Shown one piece after another: positions 26,965 to 35,091 of a stretch of DNA of 64,000 nt. Position 1 is the stretch's first letter. The number at the start of each line of letters is the position of its first letter. The notes beneath the pieces are model-generated. The model was not told where the DNA came from. It ran no database searches and saw only the letters and a list, made by a program, of their open reading frames with translations. Source of the DNA: CAWBRT01 sp963696525 (lineage in GTDB: Bacteria; Acidobacteriota; Terriglobia; Terriglobales; Acidobacteriaceae); assembly GCA_963696525.1 (NCBI GenBank), contig CAVOKO010000012.1, forward strand, positions 124,001 to 188,000, read 5' to 3'. Made by a program: the position numbers and the translations under genes.

Positions 26965-27610
26965 ATGTCTCATGTGGTTCCGGTGAAGTTGACTCGAGAA
27001 GTCGCCCCGTTGCCATACGCTTACAATGCGCTCGAACCATACATCGACGAGCAGACCATGCGCGTGCACCATGATAAACACCACGCCGCATACCTCACTA
27101 ATCTGGTCAACGCACTGGAGAAGTATCCAGAGCTACTCGATCGAGACCCGGAGGATTTGCTGCGCTCGCTCGAACGGGGTGCCCGCGGACATCCGCACCG
27201 CGGTGCGCAACCATGGCGGGGGCCACGTGCACCACGCCATGTTCTGGACGCTGATGAAACCGAACGGCGGTGGCGCACCGGACGGCGAAATCGCAAACCT
27301 GATCCAGCATGCATTCGGCGGTTTCGATAACTTCAAGGCAAAGTTCAATGACCTGGGGCTGAAACACTTCGGAAGCGGTTGGGTTTGGCTGGTTCAGACC
27401 GCCGCAGGAAACTACGAGATCCTCAGCATGCCGAACCAGGACAGTCCATTCTCGCAAGGCATGTTCCCCATCCTGTGCAATGACCTCTGGGAGCATGCGT
27501 ACTATTTGAAATACCAAAACCGCCGTGCGGAGTATCTGCAGACATGGTGGAGCGTAGTGAACTGGGACGAGATCAACCGCAGGTTGAAGCAAGCTGCGAC
27601 TCGAAATTAA
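26965..27610 (+). CDS. sodA: superoxide dismutase, Mn-type, one frameshift
   Basis: A Fe/Mn-family SOD of about 214 aa, dismutating superoxide in the cytosol. Metal ligands are visible as HHDKHHAAYLTNL (first His), NHGGGHVHHAMFW (second His) and NDLWEHAYYLKY (Asp and third His). NQDSPF and GSGWVWLVQ favour manganese or cambialistic type. A one-base insertion near 27172 (after DLLRSL) shifts the frame; conserved sequence resumes at GVPADIRTAVRNHGGG. Strong SD AAAGGAG upstream and a rho-independent terminator 75 bp downstream, so it is a monocistronic unit. Confidence 0.93.
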
Positions 27611-27684
27611 TTTTCGGGCGCGTTGGTGACAGCGCGCATGATCACTGCGCCGTTTCGAGATGGAGGAGTTACAATTCGACTGGC

Positions 27685-27711
27685 AAGGCCGGGGCGAACT
27701 CCGGCCTTTTT
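27685..27711 (+). terminator. rho-independent terminator of sodA
   Basis: AAGGCCGG (27685-27692) pairs perfectly with CCGGCCTT (27701-27708) around an 8-nt loop and is followed by further T residues to 27711. Confidence 0.85.
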
Positions 27712-27905
27712 GTTGAGCGCTGTGAAATCACAATTTCGAGCCATCAGTTCGGAAGCGAGTTCCGGTTTGCAGGGCGGTGCACAGTTTCCGCCGCATGCGC
27801 CCGCGGCTCGCACTCTGGAGCGTTCGCGGTGCGTTGCGCGCGCGCATCAGGCGGAGCGGAAGATTTGTGGTAACAGCCAAATATGATTCGAGGAGGGAGA
27901 ACACC

Positions 27906-28988
27906 ATGAACTTCGCCGCCGATGTCATTCGAGAACAGATCGTTACCATTCTTGGTGCTTGGAAAATGAAGCCGGAGCTGGCCGAGATTACGGCCGAGAT
28001 CATGGTAGACACGGATCTGGCTGGCATCGACTCGCACGGCATCTCGATGCTCACGCTCTATGAGGAGAAGCTGCTGGCCGGAAAATTGCAGCTCCAGGCT
28101 GAGCCGCGAGTGGTTCGCGAGAATGCAGTGACTGCCCTGATCGATGCAGGTGCCGGGTTGGGCCATCCGGCTGCGGTAATGGGCGCCCGCCTGGCGGCCG
28201 ACAAGGCGGCTGCAAATGGGCTTGGCGCCGTCGGCGTCACCAATTCGCATCACTTCGGCCCCGCCGGATACTACGCGAAGATCATGAGCGATCGCGGGTT
28301 CATCGGCATCGCGACCTGCCAATCACGAACCGTCTGTGTGCCGCCTACGCGTTCCTCGACTCGTGTCTTCGGCACTAACCCGATTGCCTGTGCGGCTCCG
28401 GCACGGCGCAATCCTCCCTTTCTCCTCGATATGGCAACCTCCACAGTTGCCGCTAACAAAGTCAAGCTCTACGCATACAAAGGGAAGCCCCTGCCAGCGG
28501 GATGGGTTCTGGATGAGAACGGCAAGCCGATCTGCGATGCGGCGGTTGCGAGCCAATACGTCTGGAATTCGGACAAGGGTGGACTGAGCCCGCTTGGCGG
28601 CACGGCGGAGATGCGAAGCCACAAGGGATATGGGTTGGCCATGATGGTGCAAATTCTCGGAAGCACGCTCGTCGGAGGTTCATTCGCAGCTATCGATGAA
28701 CCCAGCGGACGTTTGGACAAGAGAGACAACATCGGACACTTCTTCGTTGCCATCGATCCAAAGTGCTTCCGGCCCGAGGGTGATTTTGAGCGCGACCTGG
28801 ACATCATGATCGACTATTTGCATGCGCAACCGCCGATCAACCCCGAGGAGCCGGTGCTCGTCCCCGGCGATCCCGAGTTGCAATCGCGGGAGCTGAGGTC
28901 TAAAGAAGGAGTTCCGCTTCCCGAGGGACTCGTGGAAAAGATTCGCGGCATCTGCGAGCGCTGCGGCGTGCCGTTCCTGCTGCGCTGA
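27906..28988 (+). CDS. Ldh-family (type 2 malate/lactate dehydrogenase) oxidoreductase
   Basis: A 360-aa NAD(P)-dependent 2-hydroxyacid dehydrogenase of the malate/L-lactate/sulfolactate (ComC, YlbC) superfamily, with GGAGGG about 12 nt before the ATG. Motifs: DLAGIDSHGISMLTLYEE with the substrate-binding His, DAGAGLGHPAAVMGA, GVTNSHHFGPAGYYA (catalytic His-His), FGTNPIACAAPA, ATSTVAANKVKLYA, and HKGYGLAMMVQIL with a conserved Lys. The substrate is not determined; malate, lactate, sulfolactate and ureidoglycolate dehydrogenases all share these motifs. It heads a co-directional group with the racemase-like gene and the mini-CooS operon. Confidence 0.9.
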   Translation: MNFAADVIREQIVTILGAWKMKPELAEITAEIMVDTDLAGIDSHGISMLTLYEEKLLAGKLQLQAEPRVVRENAVTALIDAGAGLGHPAAVMGARLAADKAAANGLGAVGVTNSHHFGPAGYYAKIMSDRGFIGIATCQSRTVCVPPTRSSTRVFGTNPIACAAPARRNPPFLLDMATSTVAANKVKLYAYKGKPLPAGWVLDENGKPICDAAVASQYVWNSDKGGLSPLGGTAEMRSHKGYGLAMMVQILGSTLVGGSFAAIDEPSGRLDKRDNIGHFFVAIDPKCFRPEGDFERDLDIMIDYLHAQPPINPEEPVLVPGDPELQSRELRSKEGVPLPEGLVEKIRGICERCGVPFLLR

Positions 28989-29127
28989 TTTCCGCCCAAG
29001 GTCGCAGGAAGGAACTCATCCTCCGCAGATGCCCAGGGCGGCATTCAGGCCATACGCATCTGATGGAGATGGACGCAGGCTTGACTCAAAGACCGGAACG
29101 TTTCGAGGCTTATATGGAGCCGGCACA

Positions 29128-29847
29128 ATGAGCGCACACATCGGCATCGTCGCCTGTAGCGCGGAGGGTGCAGCACTCTGCTACCGTACGATCTGCCAGG
29201 AGGCCCCGGCCTCAATGGGCCGCCACACGCATCCGGAGATCTCCATGCACACGCATCCGCTCTCTGCGTATATGGAGTGCATCTATCGCGACGACTGGCA
29301 GGCCGTCGCCGATCTTATGATTGCTTCAGCGCAGAAGCTGAAGGCCTGCGGCGCCGACTTTCTCATCTGCCCGGACAACACCATCCATCGCGCCTTCGAT
29401 CAGGTTGTGGCGCACTCGCCACTGCCCTGGCTGCACATTGTGGAAGAGGTCGCCGACGAAGCCGGGCAACGCGGTTTTCGACGGCTGGGCATTTTGGGGA
29501 CGAAGTACACCATGGAGGGTCCGGTCTATCCCAGGGTACTCACGCGCCGTGGCATCGAGCACCGCTTGCCATCGCCACAGGATCGCGGACAGGTTGACCG
29601 GATCATCTTCGAGGAACTCGTCAATGGCATCTTTCGGACGGAGTCGCTGGAGGTTTTTCGCGCGGTCATCGAACGCCTCAAGTCCGATGGTTGCGACGCG
29701 GTGGTGCTCGGCTGCACAGAGATTCCGCTGTTGGTGAAGCCCGAACGCTCGCCCCTGCCAACCCTCGATTCCACCCGCATCCTGGCGCGCGCCGCCCTGC
29801 GCAGGGCCATTGCTAACGATCTGCCCGCGCACGAGCAGAAGGCATAA
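29128..29847 (+). CDS. Asp/Glu racemase superfamily protein (first catalytic Cys absent)
   Basis: A 239-aa protein of the aspartate/glutamate racemase superfamily (also maleate isomerase and hydantoin racemase). The start at MSAHIGIVACSAEG has GGAG 9 nt upstream. The second catalytic Cys is in VVLGCTEIPLL. At the first site, where racemases have Cys-Asn-Thr, the sequence is ICPDNTIHRAF, so the usual Cys is replaced by Asp, though a Cys is two residues earlier. This makes a standard two-base racemization doubtful and an isomerase or decarboxylase-like role possible. It follows the Ldh gene by 139 bp. Confidence 0.82.
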   Translation: MSAHIGIVACSAEGAALCYRTICQEAPASMGRHTHPEISMHTHPLSAYMECIYRDDWQAVADLMIASAQKLKACGADFLICPDNTIHRAFDQVVAHSPLPWLHIVEEVADEAGQRGFRRLGILGTKYTMEGPVYPRVLTRRGIEHRLPSPQDRGQVDRIIFEELVNGIFRTESLEVFRAVIERLKSDGCDAVVLGCTEIPLLVKPERSPLPTLDSTRILARAALRRAIANDLPAHEQKA

Positions 29848-30168
29848 ATTCTCCCTCCTTAACTATAGGTTGAACACCCGATGTAAACACCTCTCTCCCG
29901 CGTGTTATTTTGGCGAGGCGATTCGAATTTCTGGAGTGAAATCCGCGGTAGTAGAACGATTCCAGGAAGGTCCATCCCCTTGAAGCAGCCTGACAGTCGG
30001 GGTCCCCGGCGCCGATCGCTCGGGGATATAGTTATTCTGAAACCGTTCTGAATATAGCGGCAAGGGACGAGAACACTTTCGAGTTTGTTTGCGTCTGCGG
30101 TAGCGCCTCAGCGCGCAAGGTTGGCGCTCGCCGGGAGATCGCGGCTGGCGCCGAACGGAGGAGTCGAG
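29848..30168. other. region upstream of the mini-CooS operon
   Basis: 321 bp holding the likely promoter of the Fe-S operon. Two direct TTCTGAA repeats (30035-30041 and 30046-30052) are spaced 11 bp apart, one helical turn, and may bind a regulator. GGAGGAG at 30157-30163 is the ribosome binding site of the next gene. Confidence 0.4.
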
Positions 30169-30915
30169 TTGAAAGTTAACGAGAAACAATGCCTTGGCTG
30201 CGGACGCTGCCGGCCCTATTGCACCATGGGAGCAATCGGCCTTGTGCGCGACAGCCGTGGACGCGTTTGCTCCAGCGTCGATCAATACGAATGCGTCGAT
30301 TGCGGGGTCTGTTACCGTGCCCACATTTGCACCAGCGATGCCCTCTATGAACCGAAACCCGAGTGGCCGAGATCGGTGCGTGGCACGTTTAGCAATCCGC
30401 TGGTAGAGCACAAAGAGACCCGTGTCCCCGGCCGCGGAACCGAAGAGATGAAGACCAACGATGTCACCGGCCGTTTTAAGTGGGGCGAAGCCGGAATGGC
30501 GGTAGAGATGGGCCGCCCGGGCGTTGGTGCTCGTTTTACAGACATCGAGAAGGTTGCTATGGCCATCGCCGCAGTCGGCGGCATCACCTTCGAACCGAAG
30601 AACCCTCTCACCGGACTCATGGCCGACCAGAAAACCGGCAAGATGAATGAAGAGGTCATGGGCGAGAAGGTGTTGTCGGCAATTATCGAATTAATGGTTC
30701 TGCAACGGAGGATTCCGGAAATCATCGCCGCCGTTCGCAAGGTCAGCAAAGAGATATCGACGGTGTGCAGTTTCGACCTGACAACGAAGGTGGATGCGGA
30801 CGGTGGAACTGCGGCGTTCGAGTCGGCAAAAGCTGCCGGCATCCAACCTACGCTGAACGGCAAGGCCAACGTCGGCCTCGGCAGACCGTTATTCGTCGAG
30901 GAGGCAAAGGCATGA
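30169..30915 (+). CDS. 2x[4Fe-4S] protein of unrecognised family, first gene of mini-CooS operon
   Basis: A 248-aa protein. The start is a TTG at 30169, chosen because GGAGGAG is 5 nt upstream and the conserved ferredoxin part begins there; the open frame extends further. Two ferredoxin motifs: C8-x2-C11-x2-C14-x3-C18 and C42-x2-C45-x2-C48-x5-C54. The remaining 190 residues hold no motif I recognise; they contain GRFKWGEAGMAVEMGRPGVGARFTDIEK and KNPLTGLMADQKTGKM, probably a metal- or cofactor-related domain. Its stop overlaps the next start (ATGA), so the two are translationally coupled. It probably passes electrons within the complex; function otherwise unknown. Confidence 0.75.
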   Translation: MKVNEKQCLGCGRCRPYCTMGAIGLVRDSRGRVCSSVDQYECVDCGVCYRAHICTSDALYEPKPEWPRSVRGTFSNPLVEHKETRVPGRGTEEMKTNDVTGRFKWGEAGMAVEMGRPGVGARFTDIEKVAMAIAAVGGITFEPKNPLTGLMADQKTGKMNEEVMGEKVLSAIIELMVLQRRIPEIIAAVRKVSKEISTVCSFDLTTKVDADGGTAAFESAKAAGIQPTLNGKANVGLGRPLFVEEAKA

Positions 30916-31553
30916 CGCACACGCTTCACCGCCGTGGAACGGCCGAAAGTTTCAAGCACGATTACGTGTTGTTCGCCATGTCGGCAAAAGGCGTCAACGA
31001 AGTCGGTTCGAAGGCGAGACTGAAACATTTTCTCGAGATCATCCAGCAGCATAACCCGGTCAACATGGGCGACATGAAGACCGGCAACAGCTTTATCACC
31101 TCGCGCGAAACCATCGTCAATAACACTCAAGACACCTCCATCGTGCACGGCGTATTTGAAAACCGCGAGGACCTGATTGGTGCTTTGAAGGATCTGAAAG
31201 AAGCCGATTTGGGAGTGTCAGTCATCATCTCCGGGTTAATGCAGGATGTGCATGACTGTTGCAGCGTCGCGGGCGTGAAGCCGCACACCTGCGAGACCTC
31301 GCTCGGGATTTTGGGAAACACCGATCGCCTCCCCGATGAGGATATCCTGCGGTTTACGACCATGTGCGGACACGGACAGGTTCCCTTCAACCTGGTCAAC
31401 AAGATTGTCGAAGACGTGAAAGAAGGCAAGCTCACGCTGCCGGAAGCCGGCAAGGAACTGGCCAAACCCTGCCAGTGCGGGGTCTTCAATCCCGTGCGGG
31501 CCGCCGCCATGGTGGAAGAAATCATGTGCCTCTGGGGGATACACGTTGTCTAA
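30912..31553 (+). CDS. Cys-rich protein of unknown function, coupled to the Fe-S protein
   Basis: A 213-aa protein starting at an ATG that overlaps the preceding stop. I do not recognise the family. Cys are concentrated in the second half: C116, C117 (HDCCS), C127 (PHTCE), C152 (MCGHG), C187 and C189 (PCQCG) and C206, with nearby His114, His125 and His154. This density suggests binding of an Fe-S cluster or another metal. The first half (MSAKGVNEVGSKARLKHFLEIIQ, NPVNMGDMKTG, IVHGVFENREDLIGALKDL) looks alpha/beta. Its strict pairing with the upstream gene and the CooS/CooF genes suggests a subunit or maturation factor of the same complex. Confidence 0.72.
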   Translation: MTHTLHRRGTAESFKHDYVLFAMSAKGVNEVGSKARLKHFLEIIQQHNPVNMGDMKTGNSFITSRETIVNNTQDTSIVHGVFENREDLIGALKDLKEADLGVSVIISGLMQDVHDCCSVAGVKPHTCETSLGILGNTDRLPDEDILRFTTMCGHGQVPFNLVNKIVEDVKEGKLTLPEAGKELAKPCQCGVFNPVRAAAMVEEIMCLWGIHVV

Positions 31554-31595
31554 GAGGCCGAACCATTTTTAGCAGCTTGCTAAACGGGGACGAAT

Positions 31596-32135
31596 ATGAA
31601 GCGTGTTTGGGTGGACAGAGATAAATGTTTAGGATGCAAGACCTGTGAACTGCAATGCGCAGTGGAGCGTAATTCCGCGTCCAGAACGCTCGGCGGGGCG
31701 ATCCTGGAGGATCCAAAGCCGGTGGCGCGGGTGAGCGTGTGCGGCGCGACCGGACATAGCTTTCCCATCCAATGCCGGCATTGCGAGGATGCCACTTGTC
31801 TGAAGGCATGTCCCTCGGGTGCGCTGCAACGCGATCCGGAAAAGGACAACGTCTTTATCGATCAGGCGAAATGCCGCGGCTGCTGGATGTGCGTCATGAC
31901 TTGCCCGTTCGGCGCCGTGGTTCCCAGTGCCGGATTCAAAGTGGCGATCAAGTGCGACGCCTGCATGCACATGGAAGAACCCGCTTGTGTTGCATCGTGT
32001 CCAACTGGAGCGCTGGTGTACGGCGATGAAGCCGGCTACGAAAAAGTTCTGGCCGGCAGGCGTGGACGCATTGCGATATTTGCCGCGGCGGATTCAAAGA
32101 TCATCAGCCTTGATTTTGTCCGGGAGGGCAACTGA
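31596..32135 (+). CDS. CooF/HycB-like polyferredoxin subunit
   Basis: A 179-aa four-cluster ferredoxin of the CooF/HycB/DmsB family. The cysteine motifs are DKCLGCKTCELQC (about residues 7-18), CRHCEDATCLKACP, CRGCWMCVMTCP and CDACMHMEEPACVASCP. In CODH systems CooF carries electrons between CooS and a redox partner. It starts 43 bp after the Cys-rich gene and ends 4 bp before the CooS-like gene. The gap before it holds a small inverted repeat TTTAGCA/TGCTAAA at about 31568-31584. Confidence 0.9.
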   Translation: MKRVWVDRDKCLGCKTCELQCAVERNSASRTLGGAILEDPKPVARVSVCGATGHSFPIQCRHCEDATCLKACPSGALQRDPEKDNVFIDQAKCRGCWMCVMTCPFGAVVPSAGFKVAIKCDACMHMEEPACVASCPTGALVYGDEAGYEKVLAGRRGRIAIFAAADSKIISLDFVREGN

Positions 32136-32138
32136 GAC

Positions 32139-33452
32139 ATGAAAGAGTTACGGAAGAAATCCGCGGATTCCGCAGTGAATCAAATGATCGTGAAAGCCTA
32201 CCGGGAGCAAATTGGGCTGGTGTGGGACCGTGCGGAAGCCTTGCAGCCCCAGTGCGGTTTTGGTCGAATGGCGATTTGCTGCACGGACTGCCTGGAAGGT
32301 CCTTGCCGCGTGAACCCCTTCTCGGAAAACGGACAGAAGGCGATCTGTGGCCGCGACCAGCAGGCGCTCGTGGCCAATCACTTTCTCGGCAAGACCGCCG
32401 ATGGCGCCAGGGCACTGGCAAATCTGGCCGAGCAGTTCGGATGCGATCTTGATCCCTCGACTTGGCGGTCGATCTCGCTGACCGCCGATAGCATGATTCC
32501 CTGCGGCAAGCGTTTTGACGACCTCGGGAGGGCCGTCGTTACCACCCTGACGGCCATTGCCAACGTGCACGAAAACCAGCGGCGGGCGCTGGCGGCAGGC
32601 ATGGGCGTACTCGAAGACGGCAGGCCTAATATCGTTTGCCATGGCCACGTTCCGCCCGCAAAAGTCGAGGCCCTGCGAAAGGCCGCTGGAATGGAAGCCA
32701 ACATCGTGAGTATTTGCGGTAACGAGAAAACGCTTCCCGTGGTTACAAATTACGACTCACAGGAAACTGCTTTATTGACTGGGCTGGTGGATTTGCTGGT
32801 AGTCGGCAGCCAGTGCGTCACGCCGGCATTGCTTACGCTGGCGGAGAAACTTTCGCTTCCGGTTACCGCCGCGGCTACACTCTGCGATGAGGCCGGCTTC
32901 GAGCAAGCGGTCGCGATCGCCCGGAATTGCTTCCAGCGCCGCGCTGGCAAGGCAGGCAGCTTTGCCGCCAGCAAGAAGCAGAGCTATATCGGCTACGATG
33001 AGTTCACGCTTCCGAAGGGGCTGGTCTACCTTGGCGGATGCGGCAACGTCGCCAACACGCAGGACGCAAGTTTCCTGAAGGCGGCTTCTTTTTTGATCGA
33101 GAAGGGGTTCACCGTCGTGACCGCGGGATGCGCCGGGACGGCTCTGGCCAAAGCCGGCATGTGCAATGCGACCTCGACGATCAACCTGGGGGCATGCCAT
33201 GACGCGGGCGAATTTCTTGAACTTGCCAGGCGTGCGAAAGCCAGCGGGCTCCCCGTCTTTGCAGTTCTGCCGGAGCTGACTCACAACAAGACTTTGGCAA
33301 CCGCCGTAGGTTATGCCAGCCGGGATATTCCTACCTGGGTGAACCTTGGCGAGATGAGTTTGCCGGGTGATCTGTTGGGCGGCAATTTCCGGGCGTTCGC
33401 AGGTGTCGCACAACTGCCGCGGGTGCTGGCGGAAGTGGTTGCCGGCAAGTAA
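32139..33452 (+). CDS. short CooS-like Ni-Fe carbon monoxide dehydrogenase (mini-CooS)
   Basis: A 437-aa protein, against about 620-640 for typical CooS. The D- and B-cluster Cys C39, C47, C48, C51, C56 and C70 are in the same spacing as in CooS (PQCGFGRMAICCTDC, GPCRVNPF). Candidates for all C-cluster ligands are present: His in CHGHVPP (168-170), C193 (SICGNE), C226 (VGSQCVTP), C301 (YLGGCGN), C331 (TAGCAGT) and C353 (LGACHD), plus the catalytic Lys region HNKTLATAVGY (K384). The HSDHGRH-like His stretch, the proton path in CooS, is missing. Short CooS homologues (mini-CooS) are known from surveys, with uncertain function. Reaction is CO oxidation or CO2 reduction by homology only. Confidence 0.87.
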   Translation: MKELRKKSADSAVNQMIVKAYREQIGLVWDRAEALQPQCGFGRMAICCTDCLEGPCRVNPFSENGQKAICGRDQQALVANHFLGKTADGARALANLAEQFGCDLDPSTWRSISLTADSMIPCGKRFDDLGRAVVTTLTAIANVHENQRRALAAGMGVLEDGRPNIVCHGHVPPAKVEALRKAAGMEANIVSICGNEKTLPVVTNYDSQETALLTGLVDLLVVGSQCVTPALLTLAEKLSLPVTAAATLCDEAGFEQAVAIARNCFQRRAGKAGSFAASKKQSYIGYDEFTLPKGLVYLGGCGNVANTQDASFLKAASFLIEKGFTVVTAGCAGTALAKAGMCNATSTINLGACHDAGEFLELARRAKASGLPVFAVLPELTHNKTLATAVGYASRDIPTWVNLGEMSLPGDLLGGNFRAFAGVAQLPRVLAEVVAGK

Positions 33453-33485
33453 GCGCCGGGGAGCCACGGCCGGGGAGCAATGGAC

Positions 33486-34700
33486 ATGTACATCATAATT
33501 GGCCAGGGCGCGGCCGGCAGCAGCGCCGCCAAAACGCTGAGGCGTCTCGATCCCGCCACACCGGTGACGATGATCACCGACGAACAAGACTATTTCTATA
33601 GCCGTATCGATCTGCCTGACATCGTCGCCGGCAAGTTCGAAGCCTCTGAATCCGAACTGCAAGGCGCGGACGGGTTTCGTGAACTCGGCATCGTTTGCCG
33701 CATGCATGAACGGGTCACGGCGATTCACCCGGACGAAAAGACGGTGGAACTGGCATCCGGCGAGCGGCACAAATATAGCAAGCTGCTGCTGGCGAACGGA
33801 TCGCTGCCGGTTATACCGCCTCTGCCGGGGAGAGAAGCCAAAGGCGTTTATACCCTATGGACAATGGCGCAGACCCGCGAAATCATGCAGGCGGCGCAGT
33901 CAGCGCGCAGCGCGGTGGTGATTGGGGCAGGCTTGATTGGTCTGAAAAGCGCTCTTGCCCTGGCCGCGCGCGGGCTCGAAGTGACGGTGGTCGAAAAGTT
34001 GTCGCGCGTTATGCCACGGCAATTGGATGACACCGCCGCGAACGTGATCGCCGATGCGGTGTGCGGCAAGGGCGTTGCGCTGATGCTCGGCGCGGAAGTG
34101 AAAGCGATCTCGACCAGCAAAGGGGCGGTGACCGGCGTCCAACTCGAAGCCAGGGAGCTGGCATGTGAGATGGTCCTCATGGCGGTCGGCGTGAAGCCCA
34201 ATGTAGAGTTGGCGCGAGCGGCCGGAATCGAAGTCGGACGCGGTATTATCGTTGACGCCTGTCAGCAGACATCGGTGGTGGATATTTATGCCGCGGGTGA
34301 TGTTGCCGAAACCATCGATCCGCTTACCGGAAGCCGCGTGGTCCCGGCGATTTGGCCAGTCGCGGTCGAACAAGGCGAGGTCGCCGCTTGCAACATGACA
34401 GGCACCCAAGCTGAATTCAAAGGCGGCGTTGCCATGAACGCTATTGAAATTGCCGGGATCCCGCTCGTCTCGATCGGCGATTTTGAAGGAGAAGCTGGCG
34501 ATGAGGTGCTGACATCAGGCGTGGGAACGTCCTACCGCAAGCTGGTTCTGCGCGGCAACAGGGTGCGCGGCGTGCTTTGCCTTGGCGACATTCGTCAGGC
34601 TGGAGTCATCGGCTCGCAAGTGCTTCTCCAAACGGAAGTCAACAATGCGTCCAGCCTGCTTTCGCCGCACTTCAACTTTGCTTGCCTGATAAATAGCTAG
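33486..34700 (+). CDS. FAD/NAD(P)-dependent oxidoreductase of the CODH operon
   Basis: A 404-aa pyridine-nucleotide disulfide-type reductase. The start at 33486 (MYIIIGQGAAGSS) is preferred over 33480 because GGGGAG is 8 nt upstream. The FAD motif GQGAAG is at the N terminus and the NAD-binding motif VVIGAGLIGLKSALALAARGLEVTVVE follows in the middle, with FAD site VDIYAAGDVAE near residues 272-282. No Cys-x-x-x-x-Cys dithiol is seen, as in NADH:rubredoxin/nitrite reductase-like (NorW/NirB) enzymes. This type of reductase is often linked to CooS and CooF, moving electrons between CooF and NAD(P)H. Last gene of the operon. Confidence 0.9.
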   Translation: MYIIIGQGAAGSSAAKTLRRLDPATPVTMITDEQDYFYSRIDLPDIVAGKFEASESELQGADGFRELGIVCRMHERVTAIHPDEKTVELASGERHKYSKLLLANGSLPVIPPLPGREAKGVYTLWTMAQTREIMQAAQSARSAVVIGAGLIGLKSALALAARGLEVTVVEKLSRVMPRQLDDTAANVIADAVCGKGVALMLGAEVKAISTSKGAVTGVQLEARELACEMVLMAVGVKPNVELARAAGIEVGRGIIVDACQQTSVVDIYAAGDVAETIDPLTGSRVVPAIWPVAVEQGEVAACNMTGTQAEFKGGVAMNAIEIAGIPLVSIGDFEGEAGDEVLTSGVGTSYRKLVLRGNRVRGVLCLGDIRQAGVIGSQVLLQTEVNNASSLLSPHFNFACLINS

Positions 34701-34752
34701 AGCGTAACCAGAGTAAGTGTATGCCGTCTTTAAAGGGGCGCGGCTCCAGCCT

Positions 34753-34890
34753 CGCCGAATAGACACCCTATGTCTATCCTGGCCTTTAGGCCCCGAGGTT
34801 ATTGGCCCTCAGCGGCTAAAGCCCGATTCCTATCCAACTCATGCGGCACGGCTGAAGCCGTGCCCCTTCAAAGATTCCGTCTACAGCAAC
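34753..34890. repeat. interspersed palindromic repeat element
   Basis: This part of a 391-bp gene-free region holds a perfect inverted repeat GGCACGGC-TGAA-GCCGTGCC (34845-34864) and, upstream, an imperfect one between CTTTAGGCC (34784-34792) and GGCTAAAG (about 34814). Similar GCACGGCTGAAGCCGTGCC elements are common between genes in Acidobacteriota, from memory. It has no coding content. Confidence 0.55.
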
Positions 34891-35091
34891 GGTGGTACCG
34901 CCATAGAGCTCCTTCGCTTCGCTGCGGGTGTCATCGTGAGAAGGTTGCAGGTTGCCGAAAAACTGTCCTCCAATCTGTTACGAGTTTTTCAGCAATCTGC
35001 CAGACAACCATGAGAAGCGCCCGGCGAAAAACAAAAAAGCACTCGTCCACAGATGAACGAGTGCCAGAGTACTCGCGAGCAACCGAACCAA

